This document shows, in pieces, positions 18,826-28,176 of a stretch of 64,000 nucleotides of DNA (the stretch's first letter is position 1; each line of letters opens with the position of its first letter). Location: NCBI GenBank assembly GCA_934271365.1, contig CAKQRI010000001.1, positions 124,001 to 188,000 on the forward strand, written 5' to 3'. This stretch comes from an uncultured Spirochaetales bacterium. GTDB taxonomy: Bacteria > Spirochaetota > Spirochaetia > Sphaerochaetales > Sphaerochaetaceae. Made by a program: the position numbers and the translations under genes. Under the pieces are notes generated by a model. It was given only the letters and a program-made list of their open reading frames with translations, was not told the origin of the DNA and made no database searches.

Positions 18826-20334
18826 ATGAAATATATAGGTGCACTGGATCAGGGTACAACCAGTACACGCTTTATCATCTTTGATAGTGAGAACAATATA
18901 ATATCTTCTGCTCAGAGAGAGCATCGCCAGATATTTCCTCGTCCAGGCTGGGTTGAGCATAATCCTGAGGAGATATGGAAGAATACTGAAGCGATAATAT
19001 CCGAGGCCCTTGAAAAGGCGAATCTTTCAGGCTCTGATCTTTCTGGAATAGGTATAACAAATCAGAGGGAGACTGTCATTGCATTCAATCCGGAGAATGG
19101 AAAATGCTATCATAATGCAATTGTATGGCAGGACCTCAGGGGCAGTGGCTTTATAGATAAGCTCAGGAGTGAAGTCGATGAATCTTTCATAAAGAATCAT
19201 ACAGGGCTTCTGTACTCTCCATACTTCTCTGCATCAAAGATCCGCTGGCTTCTGGATAATGTCCCTGGAATTTCAGAGAAAATCAGACAAGGAAAATGTG
19301 TCTTTGGCACTATAGACACATATCTTACATATAAGCTGACAGCTGGTGCATCATTTATTACAGATGTAACAAATGCATCTAGATATATGCTTATGAATAT
19401 CGAGTCTTTGAAGTGGGATGGTGAGATGCTCGCTTTATTTGGCATTCCAGAAAAGGCTCTTCCTGAAATAATGCCTTCATCTGGAGTTATTTATGGATAT
19501 ACAGCAGAGAATGGCCCTTTAGGAGCATCTGTCCCTGTCTGTGGAATTCTCGGAGATCAGCAGGCTGCACTATTCGGTCAGGCATGCTTTGATGAAGGCG
19601 AAAGCAAGTGCACATATGGCACAGGATGCTTTATGCTGATGAATACAGGCGAGAGAAAGTGCATGTCTCAGCATGGGCTTCTGACAACAGTTGCATTTAT
19701 GAGAAAAGGTGAAGCTGCGCATTATGCGCTTGAAGGTTCTGTAGCAGTCGCTGGTTCTCTTGTGCAGTGGACACGTGATAGCCTGAAGATGGTAACGAAT
19801 GCAAAAGAGCTTGATGAACTTGCTTCTTCTGTCCCTGATAATGCCGGTGTATACATAGTTCCTGCTTTTGCAGGCCTTTTTGCACCTTATTGGCGGAGCG
19901 ATGCAAGAGGTGTCATTGCTGGGCTTACAGGATTTGCAACGCGAGCGCACATATGCAGAGCAGTGCTTGAGGCAACTGCTTTCCAGGCAAATGATATATT
20001 TGAGGTGATGCAGAAGGATAGCGGCATTGATGTCGTGGCTCTAAAGGTTGATGGAGGAATGACAAATTCAACTCCGCTTATGTCATTCCAGTCAGATATC
20101 ATCCAGAAGCCGGTAATCAGACCTATGATTTCTGAAACAACAGCATTAGGTGCAGCATATGCTGCTGGGCTTACCGCTGGGGTCTGGAAAAGCTTGGATG
20201 AACTCAGAAAATACTGGAAAGAGCAACTTAGATGGACTCCTACCATGGATGACAAAGAAAGGGAAAAAAAGGTACGATTCTGGAAGAAGGCTGTGAGCCG
20301 CACTCTAGGGTGGGTACAGGCAGATGAGGCGTAA
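18826..20334 (+). CDS. glpK: Glycerol kinase
   Basis: 502 residues from the ATG at 18826, which has GAGGAG just upstream; the longer open frame (from 18799) adds nine residues unrelated to the family. FGGY signatures: the phosphate-1 loop GALDQGTTSTRF, VWQDLR, GDQQAALFGQ with the catalytic Asp, and late KVDGGMTNS plus SETTALGAAYAAG. It phosphorylates glycerol to glycerol-3-phosphate in the cytosol. No facilitator or glpD gene is adjacent. The gene ends five bases before cdaA starts. Confidence 0.96.
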   Translation: MKYIGALDQGTTSTRFIIFDSENNIISSAQREHRQIFPRPGWVEHNPEEIWKNTEAIISEALEKANLSGSDLSGIGITNQRETVIAFNPENGKCYHNAIVWQDLRGSGFIDKLRSEVDESFIKNHTGLLYSPYFSASKIRWLLDNVPGISEKIRQGKCVFGTIDTYLTYKLTAGASFITDVTNASRYMLMNIESLKWDGEMLALFGIPEKALPEIMPSSGVIYGYTAENGPLGASVPVCGILGDQQAALFGQACFDEGESKCTYGTGCFMLMNTGERKCMSQHGLLTTVAFMRKGEAAHYALEGSVAVAGSLVQWTRDSLKMVTNAKELDELASSVPDNAGVYIVPAFAGLFAPYWRSDARGVIAGLTGFATRAHICRAVLEATAFQANDIFEVMQKDSGIDVVALKVDGGMTNSTPLMSFQSDIIQKPVIRPMISETTALGAAYAAGLTAGVWKSLDELRKYWKEQLRWTPTMDDKEREKKVRFWKKAVSRTLGWVQADEA

Positions 20335-20339
20335 TAGAA

Positions 20340-21155
20340 GTGTTAGAGTTATTTTCGGAAGTTGACATTCTGGAATATGTAAGGATGCTTGCAGAGATAA
20401 TCATCCTTACTGTTGTTATCTTCAGATTTTATAATGCAATAGCAGAGACAAAGGCTACACAGTTATTTGGAATACTGATTATCACTGGCCTTATATATGG
20501 TTTTTCCTTTGTCTTCAAACTTGATGTCATAACATCGATTATCAAAGTGATGCTTGTGCCATTTGCTATGATGATGGTGGTGTTCTATCATCCAGAGCTT
20601 CGCCGTGCATTCTCTTCATCATTTACCAGAAAGCGGTTTTTCAGGATAGGAAACCAGAATACAGCAGATCAGCTGGACTCTATTCTCAATGCCTGCAATA
20701 TCCTTGTTGAGAAGAAAAGAGGAGCTCTTATTGTCTTTCCGAGAAATACTGATATAAAGCAGATCATGGATTCAGGAACAAAGCTCAATGCAGATCTTTC
20801 TTCGACGCTTCTGCTGACAATCTTCGATCATGATACACCGCTTCATGATGGTGCATGCATCATACAGAATGGAAAGATCACTTATGCGGCCTGCTATCTG
20901 CCACTATCAGAGCAGACTGGAATAAAGGCTACATTCGGAACTAGGCATAGAGCTGCTCTAGGACTTTCCGAGGAGTCTGATGCAATAATAATAGTCGTAT
21001 CTGAGGAGACAGGTGCTATCTCTCTTGTATATAATGCTAATATTTACTATGACCTTGAGACAGAAAGAATTAAGAATATGCTTCTAGTCTTGTTCAGCTC
21101 AAGAGATGTCCTGGCAAAGGACCTGAAGGAGGGAGTAGGTGAAAACGCCGAATAA
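20340..21155 (+). CDS. cdaA: Diadenylate cyclase CdaA (c-di-AMP synthase)
   Basis: 271 residues starting at GTG 20340. Three N-terminal membrane helices (about 12-30, 37-55, 60-78) precede a DAC domain with both signature motifs, DGA (LHDGACIIQNG) and RHR (GTRHRAALGLSE). It makes cyclic di-AMP from two ATP at the inner membrane, controlling potassium and cell-wall homeostasis. It overlaps the next gene, a YbbR-type protein, by 17 bases, the classic cdaA-cdaR pair. It starts a run of six overlapping genes reaching priA. Confidence 0.95.
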   Translation: MLELFSEVDILEYVRMLAEIIILTVVIFRFYNAIAETKATQLFGILIITGLIYGFSFVFKLDVITSIIKVMLVPFAMMMVVFYHPELRRAFSSSFTRKRFFRIGNQNTADQLDSILNACNILVEKKRGALIVFPRNTDIKQIMDSGTKLNADLSSTLLLTIFDHDTPLHDGACIIQNGKITYAACYLPLSEQTGIKATFGTRHRAALGLSEESDAIIIVVSEETGAISLVYNANIYYDLETERIKNMLLVLFSSRDVLAKDLKEGVGENAE

Positions 21156-21543
21156 GTTTGCTGCATCTTTCCTTGGAAACTGGATTATCAAGGTTCTTTC
21201 ATTCATGTCTGCTGTCCTGATTGTGCTTGCTTTCCGCTTCTGGAATGTGAATGACAGAACCGTCACAATTCCTCTTGAAGTCAGGCTTCCAGAGAATTTC
21301 GTAGCTGTATCTTTAGTACCTGATACCGTTGATATTGTTATTTCAGGTTCTGATAAGATCATATATCTTGTCGATCCATCACAGATCCGGGCGATTGCTG
21401 ATTTCTCAGCTGTTGATAATGATGGGATATCAAGAGTGAGAGTTGCTATTGAATACAATGATGATATATATAAGACTAATGGTCTGACAATAAGCGCTAA
21501 GCCAGAAGTTGTGCGTATCCTGTTCGATAAAGTAGCCGAGTGA
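21139..21543 (+). CDS. cdaR: YbbR/CdaR-like single-domain protein
   Basis: 134 residues from GTG 21139. One N-terminal membrane helix (about 15-33) is followed by one YbbR beta domain (residues about 40-132). CdaR of Firmicutes has several such repeats and modulates CdaA from the outer face of the membrane; here only one repeat is present, as often in spirochaetes. The gene overlaps cdaA upstream, and its stop shares bases with the acpS start (GTGATG). The regulatory role is inferred from the family and the pairing. Confidence 0.8.
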   Translation: MKTPNKFAASFLGNWIIKVLSFMSAVLIVLAFRFWNVNDRTVTIPLEVRLPENFVAVSLVPDTVDIVISGSDKIIYLVDPSQIRAIADFSAVDNDGISRVRVAIEYNDDIYKTNGLTISAKPEVVRILFDKVAE

Positions 21544-21884
21544 TGATTGTTGGCATTGGTACTGATATTGTAGAGAACCGCAGATTCTCAGCTCTTTCAG
21601 ATGGAATGCTTAGGAAGCTTTTCACAGAATATGAGATGAATGAGGGGGCAGAAAGAGCAAAGAGCGCTGAATATTATGCATCCAGATTCGCAGCAAAGGA
21701 AGCTGTATCAAAAGCTTTGGGCACAGGATTCAGAGGTCTGTCTGCTGCTGATATAGAGATTCATGAGGATGGAAATGGAAGACCGTATCCTATTGTGAAG
21801 GGGCATGAGGATAAGCTCTTTCATTTATCAATATCACATGAAGCTGAATATTCTGTAGCAATGGTGGTGGTAGAGAATGCCTAG
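21543..21884 (+). CDS. acpS: Holo-[acyl-carrier-protein] synthase
   Basis: 113 residues. The N-terminus MIVGIGTDIVENRR carries the Mg-binding Asp, and RFAAKEAVSKALGTGF the Glu and Lys of the 4'-phosphopantetheinyl transferase fold. It transfers phosphopantetheine from CoA to apo-ACP for fatty-acid synthesis. I chose ATG 21543; GTG at 21540 directly before it is equally possible. It overlaps truA by 8 bases. Confidence 0.95.
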   Translation: MIVGIGTDIVENRRFSALSDGMLRKLFTEYEMNEGAERAKSAEYYASRFAAKEAVSKALGTGFRGLSAADIEIHEDGNGRPYPIVKGHEDKLFHLSISHEAEYSVAMVVVENA

Positions 21885-22719
21885 AGGTGACTGGAATAGA
21901 CCAGATATAGAGAGAGTCCAAGAAGGCTGGAGAAGAATAAAGCTTACCGTAAGCTATGATGGCAGATACTATCATGGCTGGCAGGCACAGGACAATGCGA
22001 TATCTGTTCAGTCTGAGCTTGAAAGAGTATTAAGTGAAGTCACAAAAAGCGATGTTTCAGTGTTTGGTTCTGGCCGTACAGATGCTGGGGTCCATGCACT
22101 TGGGCAGGTATGCCATTTTGATACAGAATCCACGATTCCTGCAGAAAGATTCATGATTATCCTCAATACAAAGCTAGATAAGACTATAAGGGTTCTGTCT
22201 GCTGAAGATGCAGCCCCATATTTTCATGCACGATTCTCTACAATGGGCAGAGAGTACTGGTATCTTGTTAAGAGATTTCCGGATATGCTTCCGTTTGATG
22301 ATGGCAGATATCTTTTCCTTCGTGAGTTTCCAGATCTTGAGAGGCTTAATGGTTATGCATCTCTTATTTTCGGTACTCATGATTTCACTACATTTGCATC
22401 TTCTAGAGATCCATCTGAGTCAAAGTGCCGTGATATCTATTTCTCCGAATGGGATTCATTCAGAGATATCTATGGGTGTTTGGTACTGCGCTATAGAGTG
22501 GCTGGAAATGCCTTTCTATACCATCAGGTAAGAAGCATGGTAGGAACGATGCTCGAAGCTTCAGCAAAGAATGAAGCTATAGAGCACTTCAGATACAGAC
22601 TTGATTCTAAAGACAGGAACAATGCACTGAGGACTGCATCGTCATCAGGGCTTTACCTGGCAAGAATCACATATGATCCAGATGAATATCTCTGGTTTGA
22701 GGAGAGATGCAATGGATAA
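21877..22719 (+). CDS. truA: tRNA pseudouridine(38-40) synthase TruA
   Basis: 280 residues. The catalytic loop GSGRTDAGVHALGQ contains the nucleophile Asp, and HDFTTFASS and YHQVRSMVGTM are the usual conserved C-terminal segments. It isomerises uridines 38-40 in the anticodon arm of tRNAs. The N-terminus has about 18 extra residues before RIKLTVSYDG, normal for some members. Its stop lies inside the start of the next gene (ATGGATAA), so the pair is coupled. Confidence 0.95.
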   Translation: MPRGDWNRPDIERVQEGWRRIKLTVSYDGRYYHGWQAQDNAISVQSELERVLSEVTKSDVSVFGSGRTDAGVHALGQVCHFDTESTIPAERFMIILNTKLDKTIRVLSAEDAAPYFHARFSTMGREYWYLVKRFPDMLPFDDGRYLFLREFPDLERLNGYASLIFGTHDFTTFASSRDPSESKCRDIYFSEWDSFRDIYGCLVLRYRVAGNAFLYHQVRSMVGTMLEASAKNEAIEHFRYRLDSKDRNNALRTASSSGLYLARITYDPDEYLWFEERCNG

Positions 22720-23392
22720 TAGTGCCCGTGAATACTTTCTGAGCATGCTGGACCAGGCTTCCTGCATTCTCTTATCCGATCCGCTTGCAGAGAGCAATGA
22801 GATATCTGAATATAAGATACAGGCGGAAATGGCTTCCTCTTATAAAAGTACTGAAAAGCCATGTTCAGAGGATAAAGAAGCTGCAAAAGACTGCCATAGA
22901 TGCGATAAGTGGCAGAATAGGAGAATGTATGCATCTCCTACGATGCATCCTCATCCCCTTATTCTTTTCATCGTACCTTATCCTGAAGGTGACAGGATGT
23001 TTTCTCCTGAAAGCCAGGATTATTTCTTCAAGTGGCAGAAAGCATTGCATCTTGAGCCTGGAGAGATTGCTCTTTCATCAATCATGAGATGTCCTTCTTC
23101 TGCTTTCGATCCTGCTTCTGCAGATCTATGTAAAAGCTATCTGAGAGAAGAGATGGCAGAGCTGCAGCCACAGAATCTGGTTATTCTTTCAGAAGCAGCT
23201 TCTAGATATATGACAAGGTGCAGGGATGAGTGGTCATCTATGAGACGTGGACGTGCATTCAGCATAAACAGAATTCCTTCATTTTGCTGTATATCTCCAT
23301 CAGACCTTATAATGAATCCTGCACTGAAGAGAGATGCATGGGAGGATCTTAAGGCAATTGCAAGAGCAATAGGAATCGGAAACCGCTTATGA
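22712..23392 (+). CDS. Divergent uracil-DNA-glycosylase family-4-like protein, catalytic motifs lost
   Basis: 226 residues from ATG 22712 (GGAGAG six bases upstream). It aligns along its length with family 4/5 UDGs. The four cysteines expected to hold a [4Fe-4S] cluster are present (Cys61, Cys64, Cys127, Cys140), and the C-terminal SPSDLIMNPALKRDAWEDLK matches the family's motif-2 region. However, motif 1 (GEAPG in active enzymes) reads VPYPEG at about 88-93, and the motif-2 histidine is Ser195. It therefore probably lacks classical uracil excision, or uses another mechanism. It sits between truA and priA, overlapping both. Confidence 0.75.
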   Translation: MDNSAREYFLSMLDQASCILLSDPLAESNEISEYKIQAEMASSYKSTEKPCSEDKEAAKDCHRCDKWQNRRMYASPTMHPHPLILFIVPYPEGDRMFSPESQDYFFKWQKALHLEPGEIALSSIMRCPSSAFDPASADLCKSYLREEMAELQPQNLVILSEAASRYMTRCRDEWSSMRRGRAFSINRIPSFCCISPSDLIMNPALKRDAWEDLKAIARAIGIGNRL

Positions 23393-25353
23393 AGTATGGT
23401 GAGGTTCTTCTCAACCTTCCTCTGGAAGGCCCCTATACATATATAATCCCTGATTTGCTTTCAGCTGATGCTGCTTTTGGCATCCGTGTTGTTGTTCCAT
23501 TTGGAAAACGTGAAGTTACAGGTTTCCTGATCAGGCTTTCTGATAGCTTTGAGAATAAGGAAGGATACCAGCTCAGAGAGATAAAGCGCATTGTAGATAA
23601 GAGGCCAATATTCACCGAGGAGATGTTGGATTTAGCCTATTGGATGCATGATATGTATCTATCTCCGGCTGGTGAGAACCTTTCTGTCATGATCCCTTCA
23701 GGAAAGAGAGAAAGCGATGCTCCCACATTCTCTTCTCCTTCTGCATTCACTCCGGTCTCTGCTCTGACAGCGTCTCAGGAAAGAGCTCTTTCCAGACTGA
23801 GAGAGACAGATGATGGTGTTTATTATCTATATGGAGTGACAGGTTCAGGAAAGAGCGAAGTGTTTTTAAGACGTGCAGAGGATATGATAAGGAAGAACCG
23901 CCAGGTGCTTTATCTTGTTCCTGAGATAACGCTTACCCATCAGCTATCTTCAGAAGTATCAGCAAGATTCTCTGACAGGGTTGCAATCATACATTCTGCT
24001 CTAACTCCATCTCAGCGCCTTAAAGCCTGGCATGGGATAATGGATGGGGATATCGATCTTGTAATCGGGGCAAGAAGTGCCGTATTTGCACCTTTCAGGA
24101 ATCTTGGACTTATCATTATTGATGAAGAGCATGAGACAAGCTATAAAAGCGGTAATTCTCCTCGCTATCATGCAAGGCAGATCGCACAGCACAGGGTGTC
24201 AACTCTATCTGCAGAGCTAGTGATGGGCTCTGCCACTCCTTCCCTTGAAGCCTGGAGGCTTATGAAAGAGCAGAAGATCAGGTCGATAGTGATGAAAGAG
24301 AGAATAGGAGAAGCAAGATTTCCTAAAGTAAAGACAATCAATATCCTGAAAGAGCCTAGAAATATATCAAAAGAACTTGAAACTGGAATCAGAAGCACTC
24401 TTAAAGAGAAGAAAGGCACTCTTCTGTTTCTTAATAGAAGAGGCTTTACATATGGCTATTCCTGTGGTGACTGCGGTCATGTGATTACCTGTCCGCACTG
24501 TTCTGTAGCTCTTACTTACCATAAGAGAGAGCAAAGACTCATATGCCATACATGCGGATATTCAGAACCTCTTGTCAGAGAATGCCCAGAATGCGGATCA
24601 AAGGATCTTTTCCCTCGTGGCTTTGGTACTGAGAATGTGGAAGAAGAAGCTAGAGCTCTTTTTCCGGAGGCTTCTATTGCCCGGCTCGATACAGATGTAG
24701 TAGATGGAGATAAGTCTAAAGTCAGAGAAATACTTGATGATTTCAGATCAGGAAGGATAGATATCCTTCTAGGTACCCAAATGATAGCTAAGGGACTGAA
24801 TTTCCCGAACCTGAGCCTGATTGGCGTCCTTAATGCAGACTCTACGCTGATGATTCCTGATTTTAGGGCTGCGGAGAGGACATTCTCACTGCTTTCACAG
24901 GTATCAGGGCGTGCCGGCAGATATAGAGATGACGGGAAGGTCCTGATACAGACTACGCAGGCGACAGAACCTGCCATACAGTTTGCTGTGCTGAATGATC
25001 TTGAGAGTTTTTATGAAAAGGAGCTTAACTTAAGACGGCAGCTGTCTCTTCCGCCTTATACGAGGCTGATCAATCTCACCCTACGTGGAAGGAATGAAGA
25101 GAAGGTACAAGAAGAGATAGAGAAAATGGAGGTGATTGGATTGTCCTTAAGAGAAAGCTTCCCTTCTGTTGATATGTTCTCCGCATGTCCGTGCATAATT
25201 GAGAAGCGCAGCCAGTATTTCCGCTATCATATTCTTGTCAGATCGGAATCGATAAGCAGGCTTCTTGCTTTCACTCGGACCCTTATTTCTGTTTATGAGG
25301 TTCCATCTTCCCTGTATCTTGAGATAGATGTGGATCCCTTATCTCTTCTGTAG
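23389..25353 (+). CDS. priA: Primosomal protein N' (replication restart helicase)
   Basis: 654 residues. It has an N-terminal 3'-DNA-binding domain, then superfamily 2 helicase motifs: GVTGSGKSE (about 148-156), DEEHETSYK (about 245), GSATPS, an eight-cysteine zinc-binding insertion (CGDC, CPHC, CHTC, CPEC between about 363 and 402), GTQMIAKGLNFP and QVSGRAGR. It reloads the replisome at stalled forks. Somewhat shorter than E. coli PriA but complete. ATG and the preceding TGA overlap (ATGA). Confidence 0.96.
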   Translation: MKYGEVLLNLPLEGPYTYIIPDLLSADAAFGIRVVVPFGKREVTGFLIRLSDSFENKEGYQLREIKRIVDKRPIFTEEMLDLAYWMHDMYLSPAGENLSVMIPSGKRESDAPTFSSPSAFTPVSALTASQERALSRLRETDDGVYYLYGVTGSGKSEVFLRRAEDMIRKNRQVLYLVPEITLTHQLSSEVSARFSDRVAIIHSALTPSQRLKAWHGIMDGDIDLVIGARSAVFAPFRNLGLIIIDEEHETSYKSGNSPRYHARQIAQHRVSTLSAELVMGSATPSLEAWRLMKEQKIRSIVMKERIGEARFPKVKTINILKEPRNISKELETGIRSTLKEKKGTLLFLNRRGFTYGYSCGDCGHVITCPHCSVALTYHKREQRLICHTCGYSEPLVRECPECGSKDLFPRGFGTENVEEEARALFPEASIARLDTDVVDGDKSKVREILDDFRSGRIDILLGTQMIAKGLNFPNLSLIGVLNADSTLMIPDFRAAERTFSLLSQVSGRAGRYRDDGKVLIQTTQATEPAIQFAVLNDLESFYEKELNLRRQLSLPPYTRLINLTLRGRNEEKVQEEIEKMEVIGLSLRESFPSVDMFSACPCIIEKRSQYFRYHILVRSESISRLLAFTRTLISVYEVPSSLYLEIDVDPLSLL

Positions 25354-25386
25354 AATAAGAAGCTGTTTTCTGCTAAAGTCTAATCT

Positions 25387-25794
25387 ATGGAAGTAGTTGT
25401 GATAGATGGTCAGGGCGGAGGCCTAGGAAGGCAGATTGTCCAGGCAATAAAGAAGAGATACCCCGAGCTTTCTATCACTGCAATCGGAACCAACAGCAGT
25501 GCAAGTTCTGCGATGCTTAAAGCCGGTGCTGATTATAGCGCAACAGGAGAGAATCCTGTTGTAGTAGCTGCTAGGAAGGCAGATGTGATAATCGGTCCGA
25601 TAGGCATTGTCATTGCAGATGCAATGCTTGGAGAAGTAACGCCACGAATGGCGCTTGCAGTGTCAGGATCTTCTGCGAAGAGACTTCTGATTCCTGTTAA
25701 TCTCTGCGACAATATCGTAGTTGGTGTTTCTGATTATTCAATCTCCAGACTGCTTGACTCTCTGATTGCAGAGCTAGGCAGGATAACCTCATAA
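25387..25794 (+). CDS. DUF3842 family protein
   Basis: 135 residues with a Rossmann-like start (VVVIDGQGGGLGRQIV) and a second glycine/isoleucine-rich segment (ADVIIGPIGIVIADAMLGE). The family is found mainly in Firmicutes and spirochaetes, has no established function, and often occurs beside ECF-type transporters. Here it lies 55 bases ahead of a complete ECF operon, so it may handle the imported vitamin or regulate uptake. That role is inference. It is cytosolic with no signal peptide. Confidence 0.75.
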   Translation: MEVVVIDGQGGGLGRQIVQAIKKRYPELSITAIGTNSSASSAMLKAGADYSATGENPVVVAARKADVIIGPIGIVIADAMLGEVTPRMALAVSGSSAKRLLIPVNLCDNIVVGVSDYSISRLLDSLIAELGRITS

Positions 25795-25803
25795 TATTTT
25801 TTT

Positions 25804-25838
25804 GCTATCAGGAAGATAGCCATCTCTCTGAAGAGAGC
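25804..25838 (+). promoter_or_regulatory. Two small hairpins in the leader of the ECF operon
   Basis: GCTATC/GATAGC (25804-25820) and CTCT/AGAG-type (25824-25837) stems lie side by side just before the first ECF ATPase gene. They are too small to match a known vitamin riboswitch. They could end the DUF3842 transcript or tune translation. Confidence 0.25.
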
Positions 25839-25848
25839 ATGGAATCAT

Positions 25849-26634
25849 ATGATTGTACTGAATGCAGAGAGTCTGTCTTTCTCTTATGATGGTAGGACAG
25901 ATTGTATAAATAATATCAGCCTTTCTCTCAATAGCGGCGAGATGGCTGTTATTCTTGGCTCTAATGGCAGCGGTAAATCCACACTTGCCAAGCTTTTGTC
26001 TGGTCTGGTCTCTCCGGATTCTGGCCAAGTAAGCTTTTATGGGATAAAGAAGGAAGAAGAGAGGAAGAAAATTTCTATCGTCTTCCAGAATCCTGATAAC
26101 CAGTTCTCGGAAAGCACTGTAAGGGAAGAGCTTGGATTCATATGCAGGAATTTCAGTATAAGCAATGCAGAGGAGAAGATTGCTCGAGTGCTTGATGATG
26201 TTGGGCTTTCTGGCTTCCAGAAACGGGACCCTGTTTCTCTTTCTGGAGGGGAGAAGGTAAGGCTGCTGCTTGCCTCTGCTATAATAAGAGAGCCTTCTGT
26301 GCTGATCCTTGATGAATCTTTTTCTATGCTTGATTCTGCATCATCTTCTGACTGCATTGCATTAATAGACCGATTGAGACGTGATAAGTCAATTGCTGTT
26401 CTACTGATTACCCATAATACAGAAGAGGCTTTTCATTCTGATATGATATACATATTAGAAGATGGAAGAATAGCTGAGCATGGAAAGCCTGATAGTCTTC
26501 TAAGAGATGCTGATATCCTTTCTCGATATGGGATCTCTCCTCTTCCTGCAACAAAGTTTGCACTTTCTTTGAGAAGAAGTATTTCGCCTCTTCCTCTGAC
26601 AGAAGAAGAGCTTCTGGAGGCGTTATGCTTTTAG
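25849..26634 (+). CDS. ecfA1: ECF transporter ATPase subunit A1
   Basis: 261 residues. ABC ATPase motifs in order: Walker A GSNGSGKST (about 44-52), Q-loop VFQNPDNQF typical of ECF ATPases, signature LSGGEKVR, Walker B LILDESF and the switch His in LLITHN. It energises vitamin import with EcfA2 and EcfT at the inner membrane. The next ATPase gene starts 10 bases before its stop. Confidence 0.93.
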   Translation: MIVLNAESLSFSYDGRTDCINNISLSLNSGEMAVILGSNGSGKSTLAKLLSGLVSPDSGQVSFYGIKKEEERKKISIVFQNPDNQFSESTVREELGFICRNFSISNAEEKIARVLDDVGLSGFQKRDPVSLSGGEKVRLLLASAIIREPSVLILDESFSMLDSASSSDCIALIDRLRRDKSIAVLLITHNTEEAFHSDMIYILEDGRIAEHGKPDSLLRDADILSRYGISPLPATKFALSLRRSISPLPLTEEELLEALCF

Positions 26635-27425
26635 AACTTATAAATATAAATAAAAAATATAATACCGATTTAGGAATTGAAAATATAAATATAACTTTAA
26701 ATAAAGGCGAATCTCTAGCGGTAATGGGACGTTCAGGTTCTGGAAAGTCGACGCTGCTTCGTCTTATTGCGCTTTTTGAATCTCCTGATTCAGGTTCTGT
26801 TCTATACAAGGGTGTTGAAAACAGCAAAGAGCTGCTGAATGATCTAGGCTATATATTCCAGCGTCCTGAGCGCCAGCTGTTTGAGAAGACTGCTGAGCGC
26901 GATATTGCATTTGCCCTGAGAAAGTCAGGACTATCTAGAGATGAAATAAAGAAGAGGGTTCTGGAGGCATCTTCTCTTGCTGGCTTTCCTCCATCACTTC
27001 TTAGAAAGAGCCCTTTCATGCTCTCAGGAGGAGAGGCAAGGAAGGCAGCCCTTGCTGGCATATATATAAAAAGGCCTAAGCTGCTGCTGCTTGATGAGGC
27101 TTCATCAGGGCTTGATTCTTCATCTAGGGAAAAGCTGCTGAGCACGATAATGGGGTTTAAGAAGGAAGGATCAGGAGTCATTGCTGCAACCCATTCATCA
27201 GAAGAGGCTGCTCTTTTTGATAAGCTGCTGATCTTAGATAATGGCAGAGTGAAGTTCTATGGAAAGGTTTCAGATGCTTTCTCTTCTTCCAGGTCTGCGA
27301 TTTCTTTAGGCCTTGATCCTCCTTTTGCGCTTGCGCTTTCAGAGAAGCTCCAGATGAGAGATGCAGATGTGATGGTTACATACAAGGAGGATGAGCTGAA
27401 GAAGGCTCTCGATTCCAATGGATAA
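26625..27425 (+). CDS. ecfA2: ECF transporter ATPase subunit A2
   Basis: 266 residues with Walker A GRSGSGKST, Q-loop IFQRPERQLFEKTAERD (the ECF-type 'QLF..T...D' form), signature LSGGEARKAAL, Walker B LLLLDEASSGLD and switch His in ATHSSEE. Its first 80 bases are unusually AT-rich compared with neighbours. It overlaps both flanking genes, forming an A1-A2-T-S cassette. Confidence 0.93.
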   Translation: MLLELININKKYNTDLGIENINITLNKGESLAVMGRSGSGKSTLLRLIALFESPDSGSVLYKGVENSKELLNDLGYIFQRPERQLFEKTAERDIAFALRKSGLSRDEIKKRVLEASSLAGFPPSLLRKSPFMLSGGEARKAALAGIYIKRPKLLLLDEASSGLDSSSREKLLSTIMGFKKEGSGVIAATHSSEEAALFDKLLILDNGRVKFYGKVSDAFSSSRSAISLGLDPPFALALSEKLQMRDADVMVTYKEDELKKALDSNG

Positions 27426-28176
27426 GCTGGCACCTCTTTCCCATCTCATAATCTTCATATCAGCTCTGGCTATAGCACTCTCTTCTTCTGTGCTTCCTGG
27501 ATTTGTGATCTCTCTTCTGCTTTCTCTTTTTTTAGTGAAACTTGCAGGTCAGAGCCTTCGCAGTGCAATGCGATCTTTTGCAATGCTCTGGCCTCTTATC
27601 TTCACAGTTGTGCTGATGAATGCATTATTTGCATCGTCTGGGACCATTCTCTTCCAGTTCTGGATTTTCTCATTTTCTATAAGCGGTCTTATGAATGGCT
27701 TCAGAATCACACTTAAGCTGTTCTATGTTACGCTGCTTTCCGAATATCTGACAGGAATGCTTTCAGAATCCTCTCTGCGTGATGCGATAGGTACGGTTAT
27801 ATATCCTTTAGGTTTTCTGAAAGTGCCTACTGGAGACATCGCAATGATAATCTCTCTCTCCCTGCGTTTCATACCGATTCTGAAAGAAGAATGCTCGAAC
27901 ATCATCTATGCTGAGAGAGCACGTGGTGCATATTCAAAATCAAGGGGGATTATCAAGAAGAGCAGGGAGCTTTTCCCTCTTGTGATTCCGCTATTCATTG
28001 CTGTTTTCAGAAGAGCTGATGAGATGGCACTTTCAATGGAGGCAAAAGGCTGGAAGAGCGGGGAGCGGATAGAGTGGCATAGTCCTCATTTCACAGCTCT
28101 GGACCATGCACTGAACATTATGGCAATAAGCCTTATGGCATTATGCATATATTTTAGAATCAAAGGAGTTTTCTGA
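27418..28176 (+). CDS. ecfT: ECF transporter transmembrane subunit T
   Basis: 252 residues with about five or six membrane helices. The cytoplasmic coupling region carries the family motif AERARGAYSK, and the second, degenerate one as SMEAKGW. EcfT couples ATP hydrolysis in EcfA1/A2 to toppling of the S subunit. Its stop overlaps the S-subunit start (TGATG). Confidence 0.92.
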   Translation: MDKLAPLSHLIIFISALAIALSSSVLPGFVISLLLSLFLVKLAGQSLRSAMRSFAMLWPLIFTVVLMNALFASSGTILFQFWIFSFSISGLMNGFRITLKLFYVTLLSEYLTGMLSESSLRDAIGTVIYPLGFLKVPTGDIAMIISLSLRFIPILKEECSNIIYAERARGAYSKSRGIIKKSRELFPLVIPLFIAVFRRADEMALSMEAKGWKSGERIEWHSPHFTALDHALNIMAISLMALCIYFRIKGVF

